This document shows positions 1-5,001 of a stretch of 7,198 nt of DNA, one piece after another. This stretch comes from JAUUZT01 sp964654015 (GTDB taxonomy: Bacteria > Chloroflexota > Dehalococcoidia > GIF9 > AB-539-J10), in the NCBI GenBank assembly GCA_964654015.1, contig CAZZHQ010000124.1:1-7198 (forward strand), read 5' to 3'. The first letter of the stretch is position 1. Every line of letters starts with the position of its first letter. The notes beneath the pieces are model-generated. The model was given only the letters and a program-made list of their open reading frames with translations, was not told the origin of the DNA and did no database searches. The translations under genes and the position numbers were made by a program.

Positions 1-12
1 CACCTCCTTTCT
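1..12 (+). rRNA. 3' terminus of 16S rRNA (partial)
   Basis: The first bases, CACCTCCTTTCT, are the invariant last bases of 16S rRNA and include the CCTCC anti-Shine-Dalgarno core. The rest of the gene lies left of the window. The assignment is strengthened by a tRNA-Ile(GAU) about 115 bp downstream, the standard occupant of the bacterial 16S-23S spacer. The visible GGAGG ribosome binding sites (before the mazE, DinB-like and dehydrogenase starts) match this anti-SD. The exact mature end could differ by one or two bases. Confidence 0.85.
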
Positions 13-54
13 AGGGAGAGAATGGGCGTTAAGCCTATAATCTCCTAGGTCGGT

Positions 55-71
55 CCCCGATTTATTCGGGG
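55..71 (+). other. GC-rich hairpin in the 16S-tRNA spacer
   Basis: CCCCGA (55-60) pairs perfectly with TCGGGG (66-71) across the loop TTTAT. The stem may extend through CCTA (44-47) with TAGG (72-75) over an internal bulge. A pyrimidine-rich stretch follows (76-91). In an rRNA transcript this is most likely a spacer processing or folding element. The T-rich tail means a weak terminator or attenuator is possible, but an active one here would stop transcription of the tRNA, so I favour a processing stem. Confidence 0.45.
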
Positions 72-126
72 TAGGTTTTCCTTCCTTTCACTATCTAGAG
101 GTTAAGGTTTTTTTATTTAACATGGG

Positions 127-203
127 GGGCCATTAGCTCAGTTGGTTAGAGCGCAGTCCTGATAAGACTGAGGTCTCTGGTTCGAGCCCAGAATGGCCCA
201 CCA
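127..203 (+). tRNA. tRNA-Ile (anticodon GAU)
   Basis: The cloverleaf is complete. The acceptor stem pairs GGGCCAT (127-133) with ATGGCCC (193-199), followed by discriminator A200 and an encoded CCA (201-203). The D-arm is AGCTCAGTTGGTTAGAGC. The anticodon stem CAGTC/GACTG encloses loop CTGATAA with anticodon GAT at 161-163. The T-arm is TCTGG/CCAGA around TTCGAGC. It reads AUC/AUU codons. Its place just after 16S is the classic rRNA spacer position, so it is probably processed from the rRNA transcript. Its 3' third is partly duplicated near 1573-1589 and appears to be the target of the adjacent recombinase. All stems are intact, so the tRNA should be functional. Confidence 0.97.
180..196 (+). 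repeat. candidate att core, tRNA side (attL)
   Basis: This segment covers the end of the T-stem, the T-loop and part of the 3' acceptor stem of tRNA-Ile. It matches 1573-1589 in direct orientation at 16 of 17 positions, including 12 consecutive bases (GTTCGAGCCCAG). Tyrosine recombinases commonly cross over in the T-arm or 3' end of tRNA genes and leave such a duplication. The integrase gene starts about 80 bp from this site, the usual arrangement for an att end. Confidence 0.55.
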
Positions 204-277
204 TATCCCGGGTTCTCGAGCAACTACCAATCAGGGATCTTCTTATTCTGCTACTGGGGGAGGAGGGGCGGAGGAAA

Positions 278-1198
278 ATGAACAACATAACCAAGACTAA
301 TAATCAGCTTTTCCCCGAGTACTATGACTTCGTCAGTGCTACCCTGTCGGAAAAGTACGCCTACGAATCGAAACGCCTGCTGGAGAAGTTCGGGGCCCTC
401 ATCGGGGAGTTCCCACCAACTGCCGAGCTCGCCGTCAAGTTCCTCGGCCAGTTTAAAGACAGAAAACCCAACACGAGAGCCAGATATGCCTACATATTAA
501 GTGCTTTCTTTAACTTCTACAGCGGCCAGAGATTACCGATAAAAATCAAGACACCTAAGATACTGCCCCAGGATGTTCCCACAGAAGACTTCGAGCGGCT
601 GGAGAACACACTTAGGGCTAAGAAGACCTATAAAAAGACAATCGAGAGGGATATCCTGCTCGTCCAAACAGGACGGAAGACCGGACTCAGAACCGGGGAG
701 CTGTCCGCCCTTAAGGTGGGTGACCTGCAGCTTAAAGGAAATGATCCCACCCTTTTTGTGCATGGAGGGAAAGGCTCAAAAGATAGGGTGATTCCCCTTA
801 TTCCCTTTATCAGGGGCAAACTGGTTAGTTTCACCAGCAAAATGTCCCGGGATCAGAGCCTCTTCGGCCTGTCACAAAAGACTATCTCCATGAAGATGAC
901 CACGTGGGCGAGAAAAGCAGGTGTCCCCCACATACATGCCCACAGCATGCGCCACAATACGGCAACGACCCTGCTTAGAGAGGGAGTTGACCTCAGAGTA
1001 GTACAGGAAATACTCGGGCACGAAAGCCTGGATACGACCATGCGCTATCTCCACGTTACCTCAAAAGACAAGAAAGAAGCCATGAGTCGGCTGGATCCAG
1101 GGTACCGGAAGCCGTCCGAGGAAGGTTCAAATGGCTGGGTCCAGCCGACTATTATGTCTAAAGAAAAAAAGGGCGAAAAAAGGAAAAACCTTAGATGA
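278..1198 (+). CDS. tyrosine recombinase / phage-type integrase (XerC/D-like)
   Basis: This is a 306-residue site-specific recombinase that would cut and rejoin DNA through a 3'-phosphotyrosine. Residues about 10-95 form the SAM-like, helical core-binding domain and about 105-275 the catalytic domain. The active-site set looks complete: Arg138 (TGLRTGEL), Lys165 in the GGKGSKDR hairpin, His222 and Arg225 (HSMRH), His248 (LGHES) and nucleophile Tyr257 (MRYLH). Purine-rich GGAGG copies at 262-266 and 270-274 precede the ATG. The C-terminal tail after about 275 is Lys/Glu-rich, and its A-rich DNA could be slippage-prone. The gene begins 74 bp after tRNA-Ile and points away from it, typical of an integrase beside its att site. 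No clear terminator separates it from the rRNA/tRNA transcript, so read-through expression is possible. The family is certain. Its status as an element integrase rather than a housekeeping Xer protein is inferred from the location. Confidence 0.93.
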   Translation: MNNITKTNNQLFPEYYDFVSATLSEKYAYESKRLLEKFGALIGEFPPTAELAVKFLGQFKDRKPNTRARYAYILSAFFNFYSGQRLPIKIKTPKILPQDVPTEDFERLENTLRAKKTYKKTIERDILLVQTGRKTGLRTGELSALKVGDLQLKGNDPTLFVHGGKGSKDRVIPLIPFIRGKLVSFTSKMSRDQSLFGLSQKTISMKMTTWARKAGVPHIHAHSMRHNTATTLLREGVDLRVVQEILGHESLDTTMRYLHVTSKDKKEAMSRLDPGYRKPSEEGSNGWVQPTIMSKEKKGEKRKNLR

Positions 1199-1740
1199 AC
1201 TCTGCCACTGCCCACCGGATAGTGAATGAGCCCCGGATTCCCGCTAGTACCAGGTTCAGGCGTTGAAACCGCCACAGGGTTATATAATTTTAGATTCCCC
1301 TATAACCCCTATAGCTATAGACACCCTATTATTTCAGACAGTGATCAGAATTGCCATACTGCATTCCACTGCCTTCGGTTACCCAAGAATAGCCTTCAGT
1401 CCTATATGGCAGTCTACGGTGGACTTGGTCTGTGGATCCCATTTGCGTCTTGGCATGCTGTTACTCCTCTTTCTTCAGCCATTTTACTCTCTTAATTCCT
1501 ACCCTGTCTTAATGGGGAGCAGTATACTAATTGATACTAATTGTAACTCCCAGTTAGAACTACTGTGCCATAGTTCGAGCCCAGTATGGGAGCCTAAGTA
1601 GTTCAATTTATAGAAATTTCAGAGCGGAATTTTTCTTTTTCAAATTAGCTTGATTCCTGCAAGTTTGCTGAACTAGAAGACGAAATATTATATCGAGTAA
1701 GCTCACTGAAAGAAATAATGTCCAACTCATGAAAGACAGC
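1199..1740. other. gene-free stretch between integrase and mazEF
   Basis: No convincing gene is visible. The two plus-strand reading frames here (1226-1495 and 1263-1601) overlap each other, lack a good ribosome binding site and show no family motif. Small structures seen: a perfect 12-bp palindrome CTATAGCTATAG (1309-1320), a tandem pair TACTAATTGA/TACTAATTGT (1525-1544), and the tRNA-like repeat at 1573-1589. The tandem pair could be an arm-type recombinase or excisionase site, but that is only a guess from its position inside the putative element. After 1600 the sequence turns AT-rich up to the mazEF promoter. Confidence 0.6.
1573..1589 (+). repeat. candidate att core, distal side (attR)
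   Basis: GTTCGAGCCCAG (1573-1584) is identical to tRNA-Ile 180-191. After one mismatch (T1585 for A) the next four bases, ATGG, also match. The sequence then diverges and no CCA follows. The surrounding bases do not fold as a tRNA: the T-stem is broken and no acceptor partner is present, so this is not a second tRNA gene. An exact 12-mer is expected by chance far less than once in a window this size. It would bound an element of about 1.4 kb carrying only the recombinase. Confidence 0.5.
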
Positions 1741-1769
1741 TTGATAAAAACCTTCAGATGTAGTATCAT
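1741..1769 (+). promoter_or_regulatory. mazEF promoter
   Basis: TTGATA (1741-1746, 5/6 to the -35 consensus) and TATCAT (1764-1769, 5/6 to the -10 consensus) are separated by exactly 17 bp. The site lies 30 bp upstream of the mazE start codon, which is preceded by GGAGG at 1789-1793. Transcription would begin near 1776, giving a very short leader. The -10 overlaps the inverted repeat at 1763-1781. Confidence 0.65.
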
Positions 1770-1781
1770 CATTGTAGATAC
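1763..1781. promoter_or_regulatory. likely MazE/MazEF operator (inverted repeat)
   Basis: GTATC (1763-1767) and GATAC (1777-1781) form a perfect inverted repeat with a 9-bp spacer. It covers the -10 element and the predicted transcription start. The same bases also sit in a 14-bp-period direct repeat, TGTAG at 1759 and 1773. MazE-type AbrB-fold antitoxins repress their own operons by binding palindromes over the promoter. The position fits that role. The binding itself is inferred. Confidence 0.45.
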
Positions 1782-1799
1782 GATAAATGGAGGTTTGAC

Positions 1800-2042
1800 A
1801 TGAAAACCCGCGTCCAGAAATGGGGCAACAGTCTCGCTTTGCGTATCCCCAAATCTTTCGCTAACGAGGTAGGACTCCAGAGAGAAACATCTGTTGAAGT
1901 CTCGCTGGCAGATGGGAAACTTATTATTGTCCCTGTGTCTCAACCGAAGCCGACCCTCAAACAACTTCTGACAAAGGTTACCAAGGAGAATTTGCATCAC
2001 GAGGTTGATACTGGCTCTACTGTAGGGAATGAAACATGGTAA
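1800..2042 (+). CDS. mazE: MazE-family antitoxin (SpoVT/AbrB domain)
   Basis: This 80-residue protein is the antitoxin of a type II toxin-antitoxin pair. Residues 1-47 form the swapped-hairpin AbrB DNA-binding domain, recognisable by MKTRVQKWGNSLALRIPKSF and the following V-x-V-x-L-x-D-G-K-L-I-I-V strand. Residues about 52-80 (TLKQLLTKVTKENLHHEVD, then a tail ending GNETW) are the extended acidic segment that in this family wraps around and blocks the MazF dimer. GGAGG at 1789-1793 sits 6 bp before the ATG. The stop codon overlaps the mazF start by 7 bp, implying translational coupling. It probably represses its own promoter through the inverted repeat over the -10. Length and both domains are complete. 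Confidence 0.93.
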   Translation: MKTRVQKWGNSLALRIPKSFANEVGLQRETSVEVSLADGKLIIVPVSQPKPTLKQLLTKVTKENLHHEVDTGSTVGNETW

Positions 2043-2383
2043 ATCCCAAGAATTATATTCCCCAATGTGGGGATGTTGTGTGGATTTCCCTGAATCCGCA
2101 AGCAGGACATGAACAAGCTGGACACCGTCCGGCCGTAGTGATCTCACCGCGAATCTATAACAGCAAGACAGGACTGGCTATCCTGTGTCCAATAACCAAC
2201 CAGGTAAAGGGCTATCCGTTCGAAGTGCTTCTTCCTACGGGGTTACCAGTAGCCGGGACAATCATATCTGACCAAGTCAAGAGTTTGGATTGGCGCGCCC
2301 GAAATGCTGAATTTATATGCACCTTACCTGAGAAGACTATGTCTGAAATACTTCAAAAATTGGGTACGCTGTTGTTACCATAA
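2036..2383 (+). CDS. mazF: MazF-family mRNA interferase toxin
   Basis: This 115-residue endoribonuclease toxin would cleave single-stranded mRNA in a ribosome-independent way when free of MazE. It aligns closely with E. coli MazF with an offset of two residues: GDVVWISLNP, EQAGHRPAVVISP, KGYPFEV and DQVKSLDWRAR all have direct counterparts. The catalytic pair, Arg29 and Thr52 in E. coli, corresponds to Arg31 and Thr54 here, so the toxin looks active. It starts inside the last codons of mazE (7-bp overlap), the usual coupled arrangement. Its cleavage site cannot be read from sequence. The pair lies just outside the putative att-bounded segment, in a repeat-rich region, consistent with a mobile or stabilising module. 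No strong terminator follows. A short hairpin (GGTCG 2417-2421 with CGACC 2430-2434) lacks a T-run. Confidence 0.95.
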   Translation: MVNPKNYIPQCGDVVWISLNPQAGHEQAGHRPAVVISPRIYNSKTGLAILCPITNQVKGYPFEVLLPTGLPVAGTIISDQVKSLDWRARNAEFICTLPEKTMSEILQKLGTLLLP

Positions 2384-2567
2384 GGAATACTCAGCTTACC
2401 TTACTCCGGATCAGGTGGTCGGGAACATACGACCTAATTATCTAACGCATGTTTTATGGTGGCTTAAGATAACACAGTGGTACTTCAGTAGCGGTTCAGT
2501 GGCAAATATCGTCACGCGAAATCCCGTATAGTGGCTCATTAAGTACATTTATCGTAATCGAAGGGCG

Positions 2568-2589
2568 CTGTAGTGATACTGTAGTGGTA
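2568..2589 (+). repeat. tandem 11-bp near-repeat
   Basis: CTGTAGTGATA (2568-2578) is followed directly by CTGTAGTGGTA (2579-2589), 10/11 identical. A third, more diverged unit, CTCGAGTGGCT (2590-2600), continues the phase. Role unknown. Confidence 0.5.
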
Positions 2590-2596
2590 CTCGAGT

Positions 2597-2611
2597 GGCT
2601 AATTATTAGCC
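2597..2611. repeat. 15-nt palindrome / hairpin
   Basis: GGCTAAT-T-ATTAGCC is perfectly symmetrical around T2604. In RNA it would form a six-pair stem with a three-base loop. No T-run follows, so it is not a convincing terminator. A protein-binding site or a remnant of an inverted repeat is possible. Confidence 0.4.
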
Positions 2612-2815
2612 TTAATATTACATCGGTTATTACACCAGTGATGATGCAGAACGACTAACTTAATTAGTATTTTGCGAAACTTATGACCTGTAAGTGGGTT
2701 TTTGTCCTGTAAACAGCACTATGTGCTATTTATTAGGCTTAACTATTGCTTTTTTAGGTGATACAGGATGATAGTTACTGCCTTACAGCGTCTATTGAAA
2801 ATAAAAGCAGCAGTG

Positions 2816-2844
2816 TTGACAGCTAGTAGTTATGGTTATAGTAT
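2816..2844 (+). promoter_or_regulatory. candidate promoter for the alpha/beta hydrolase
   Basis: A perfect -35, TTGACA (2816-2821), is separated by 17 bp from TAGTAT (2839-2844, 4/6 to the -10). The hydrolase ATG lies 48 bp further on. A second possible -10, TATAGA at 2871-2876, sits so close to the ATG that it would give a nearly leaderless mRNA. That would fit the absence of any Shine-Dalgarno sequence before this gene. Confidence 0.4.
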
Positions 2845-2891
2845 TACTTATTCGCTTAATCCCAATTTGGTATAGAATTTAGACCCTATTT

Positions 2892-3821
2892 ATGAAAATA
2901 AATCGCTTGCTACGGATTAAAAAGCGCAAATTCATAAAAATTACGGCAATAAGTACTACAGTTATACTGGTTCTGTATGTTGGTATATCAGTTGCTAGTG
3001 CCATTGCTATGATGGAGATACCCTGCCAACCCCTAACGAATTCGCCAGCTTCTGTCTGTCTCACTTACGAAGATGCCTCCTTTGTCAGTCGAAACAGTGG
3101 AGTAGTGCTTAAAGGCTGGTTCATACCCGCTGAAGGCGACTCTATTCTCATTATTGTACATGGTGGCTCTGAAAACCGCGTTGACAACATTGTCGACACT
3201 CTAAACTTGGCACATGATTTAGTACAAAATGGATACGCAATCCTATTGTTTGACCTGGAGGGCCGAGGTGAATCGGAAGGAAGGGGAAGCTCACTATTTA
3301 ATAATGATCTTGACATAGGGGGCGCCGTTGATTACCTGAAAGATAGAGGGTACCCCATTAGTAGAATCGGCATCATAGGGTTCTGTTCTGGGGCAGCCTC
3401 AACATGCATCTTTGCCAGTCAAAATAACATTGGTAGTATCGTGTTGGATGGTTGCTTTGCTACTGTCTATGACGAGGTTGCCGGCCTAGCAGCCCAAAGA
3501 ACAATCCCGATATTCCTATTGGATTTCTTCAGGCCGGGAATCACCCTAGCAGTAGAAGCTATCTATGGCTACAAGATGGTAAATCCGATAGATGTTGTAG
3601 CTGAAGTTACCTGCCCCATACTTTTCATACATGAGGAGTATGATGATCTAATTACGCTCGAGGCTAATAACCAGCTTTTAAGGGCATCAGAGAACCCGGC
3701 TAGTACACTCTGGGAAGTGAGTGGTGCCAGACATAGCGAAGCCTATAAAACACACCCCTCTGAGTATGTGAAAAGGGTAACCGATTTCTTTGACAGTATA
3801 ATGGGGACAATAACTCATTGA
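2892..3821 (+). CDS. membrane-anchored alpha/beta hydrolase with Cys at the nucleophile position
   Basis: This 309-residue protein has a basic N-terminus and one hydrophobic segment (about 14-40), a likely signal anchor placing the catalytic domain outside the membrane. The rest has alpha/beta-hydrolase signatures in order: GWFIPA (75-80), oxyanion-hole VHGG (89-92), FDLEGRGESEG (120-130, the usual D-x-R-G-x-G-x-S region), nucleophile elbow GFCSG (163-167), acid IHEEYDD (Asp251 most likely) and catalytic His281 in GARHS. The elbow carries Cys165 where most relatives have Ser (G-x-S-x-G). Dienelactone hydrolases also use Cys there, so activity is plausible but the substrate is unknown. There is no clear ribosome binding site before the ATG. 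The start is chosen because it supplies the positively charged flank of the anchor. The stop codon abuts the truncated DinB-like gene on the other strand. Confidence 0.85.
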   Translation: MKINRLLRIKKRKFIKITAISTTVILVLYVGISVASAIAMMEIPCQPLTNSPASVCLTYEDASFVSRNSGVVLKGWFIPAEGDSILIIVHGGSENRVDNIVDTLNLAHDLVQNGYAILLFDLEGRGESEGRGSSLFNNDLDIGGAVDYLKDRGYPISRIGIIGFCSGAASTCIFASQNNIGSIVLDGCFATVYDEVAGLAAQRTIPIFLLDFFRPGITLAVEAIYGYKMVNPIDVVAEVTCPILFIHEEYDDLITLEANNQLLRASENPASTLWEVSGARHSEAYKTHPSEYVKRVTDFFDSIMGTITH

Positions 3822-3980
3822 GTCCTCACCACGGGCTACATGCCACACAATCTCAGCGATACAATTAGCATGAGGGGCTGGTCGCCAAACCAACTCCTCC
3901 GGACTTAAGCCCTGTAAGGACTTGATTAGTCTTTCATACGTTTCATTCAGGCACTGTTCTACAAACTTTAGCACGTCCAT
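3822..3980 (-). pseudogene. 3'-truncated DinB-like (YfiT/DinB superfamily) gene
   Basis: On the minus strand a good ribosome binding site (AAGGAGG, complement of 3990-3996, 9 bp before the ATG) leads into a DinB-superfamily N-terminus. It contains a helix with ERLIKSLQGLSPEELVWRPA (residues 16-35), then ANCIAEIVWHVARGED (38-53). His47 corresponds to the first metal-binding His of these four-helix-bundle proteins. Family members usually have about 150-170 residues. Recognisable similarity ends at Asp53 (codon 3822-3824), directly beside the hydrolase stop codon at 3819-3821. The frame stays open to 3687 (97 residues in total), but those last 44 residues are simply antisense to the hydrolase and lack the remaining metal-binding histidines. 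The likeliest reading is a gene cut by deletion or rearrangement. A translated 97-residue product cannot be excluded. Confidence 0.65.
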
Positions 3981-4268
3981 ATGAATAAACCTCCTTCTTC
4001 CCCTATTCTTGTTCCAAGCAGCAAAAGGTCACCATCTACAGTAATATTTGTTAGTGGTTCTAGTACCCTATGTTCCCAATCATCTTCCCTAATCCCAGAG
4101 ATTATTGTTTTAGAGGCTTTTTGCGTGTTGAGATTTGACTTTAGTCATCTCTTGGGGGCTTGTCAATATCTAAAGAGGAACGATATTAAAATCTCCAACA
4201 GAAACTGTATCTGACTCCCAATCAGATTGACTTGCTACCGCACGTGAGTAAAAAAGCTTCCTTTATTA
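3981..4268 (-). other. gap with traces of a decayed minus-strand gene
   Basis: No intact gene is visible. The plus-strand frame 3981-4214 is Ser/Pro-rich with no ribosome binding site and resembles antisense of coding sequence. On the minus strand, 4144 down to 3968 is open without a start codon and encodes a protein-like segment (including REDDWEHRVLEPL and VDGDLLLLGTRIGEEGG). It ends with a stop that overlaps the DinB-like start by 13 bp, as in coupled genes. Further upstream, another minus-strand frame has SVGDFNIVPL (GDFN at 4185-4196) before a stop at 4170-4172. GDFN recalls endonuclease/exonuclease/phosphatase proteins, but the match is too short to assign. A small hairpin ATCTGA/TCAGAT lies at 4209-4227. 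Together this may be a frameshifted gene that once preceded the DinB-like gene. Confidence 0.25.
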
Positions 4269-4298
4269 TTGACGCCCAATTGATTCCACCACTATAAT
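4269..4298 (+). promoter_or_regulatory. promoter of the macrodomain gene
   Basis: TTGACG (4269-4274, 5/6 to consensus) and a perfect TATAAT (4293-4298) are separated by 18 bp. The predicted start near 4305 gives a leader of about 45 nt to the ATG at 4351. This is among the best sigma70-type promoters in the window and implies the gene is transcribed on its own. Confidence 0.6.
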
Positions 4299-4350
4299 TC
4301 GGGTTACAACTCACTATGATAATATAGGAATGGAAAGCAGATAAGTAAGA

Positions 4351-4905
4351 ATGAGTGGGACAATAAATAAAACTACAATATCACTAATCCAAGGTGACAT
4401 CACCAAACAAACCACCGACGCTATCGTCAACGCTGCCAACTCAAGCTTAATGGGTGGCGGTGGAGTTGATGGCGCTATCCACCGCACTGGAGGTTTGGCT
4501 ATTCTTGAAGAGTGCACGCGAATAGTAGCTGCACAAGGAAGGCTGCCAACTGGTAAGGCTGTTATCACTACTGGTGGCAATCTTAACGCCAAGTATGTGA
4601 TACATACGGTTGGGCCTATTTGGAGCGGAGGTAGTAAAAATGAATCAACTCTGTTAGCCAGCGCTTATATAGAGAGTTTAAGACTAGCTGGGAAACATAA
4701 CCTTAAGAGCATTTCCTTCCCATCGATAAGTACCGGGGCGTATCGATATCCGTTAGCCGATGCGGCAAAGATAGCTGTTGACAGTACGGTTAAATTCGCC
4801 AAAGAAGAGGCCAAGTCAATCAATGAGGTGGTATTCGTACTGTTTGATGCCAGAACGTGTTCTCAGTATGAGAAAGCTCTCGCTGATGTATCACAAGTGG
4901 AGTGA
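4351..4905 (+). CDS. ymdB: YmdB-type macrodomain O-acetyl-ADP-ribose deacetylase
   Basis: This 184-residue single-domain macro protein is nearly the same size as E. coli YmdB. The family binds ADP-ribose and hydrolyses O-acetyl-ADP-ribose, and some members remove ADP-ribose from proteins. Visible motifs: QGDIT (14-18), IVNAANSSLMGGGGVDGAIH (25-44), GKAVITTGGNL (68-78), YVIHTVGP (82-89) and the phosphate-binding loop PSISTGAYRYP (124-134). Asn30 and Asp40 correspond to YmdB Asn25 and Asp35, the catalytic pair, so it should be active. The Shine-Dalgarno match before the ATG is weak, but a near-consensus promoter lies just upstream. It stands alone on the plus strand: truncated minus-strand sequence lies to its left and a convergent dehydrogenase gene to its right. 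In bacteria such enzymes are tied to sirtuin deacetylation or ADP-ribosylation, but no sirtuin or ADP-ribosyltransferase is visible here. Confidence 0.93.
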   Translation: MSGTINKTTISLIQGDITKQTTDAIVNAANSSLMGGGGVDGAIHRTGGLAILEECTRIVAAQGRLPTGKAVITTGGNLNAKYVIHTVGPIWSGGSKNESTLLASAYIESLRLAGKHNLKSISFPSISTGAYRYPLADAAKIAVDSTVKFAKEEAKSINEVVFVLFDARTCSQYEKALADVSQVE

Positions 4906-5001
4906 ATTGAAGCAGCCTGGCAGATTCTATTAACCAGACTAACTCTAAACAAACGCTTAGCCGGGTTTCCCAGAGTTTGAAATCAGCTTTAATATACGGG
5001 G

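Larger units (their letters stand above)
2384..2891. other. AT-rich gene-free stretch with short repeats
   Basis: Neither strand holds a convincing gene, and stop codons are frequent. The stretch contains a tandem near-repeat (2568-2589), an odd palindrome (2597-2611), and a 13-bp direct near-repeat TTATTAGCCTTAA / TTATTAGGCTTAA (2603-2615 and 2730-2742, 12/13). It also has a perfect hairpin AGCAC-TAT-GTGCT (2715-2727) and about six copies of a loose AGTGG motif between 2470 and 2600. The hydrolase promoter lies at its right end. It could be decayed mobile-element sequence. I recognise no specific insertion sequence. Confidence 0.55.

Noticed and set aside
1540..1600. A second tRNA gene around the GTTCGAGCCCAG copy
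   Set aside because: The T-stem does not pair (CATAG against CCAGT), no matching acceptor or anticodon arm is present, and no CCA follows. Only the 17-bp segment is tRNA-like.
1226..1601. Two overlapping plus-strand reading frames (89 and 112 residues) after the integrase
   Set aside because: No ribosome binding site, no recognisable domain and mutually overlapping frames. The longer one runs through the att-like repeat.
1608..2147. 179-residue minus-strand frame
   Set aside because: It lies antisense to mazE and the start of mazF, both of which are unmistakable, and shows no family motif.
2304..2531. 75-residue plus-strand frame overlapping the end of mazF
   Set aside because: It starts inside mazF out of frame, lacks a Shine-Dalgarno sequence and runs into repeat-rich DNA.
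3981..4214. 77-residue plus-strand frame beginning MNKPPSSP
   Set aside because: The GGAGG that looks like a signal here is on the minus strand and serves the DinB-like start. The composition (Ser/Pro-rich) resembles antisense of a coding frame.
4906..5001. Bidirectional terminator between the convergent macrodomain and dehydrogenase genes
   Set aside because: The only pairing found is AACTCT with AGAGTT across a loop of about 25 nt and no adjacent T-run, too weak to call.
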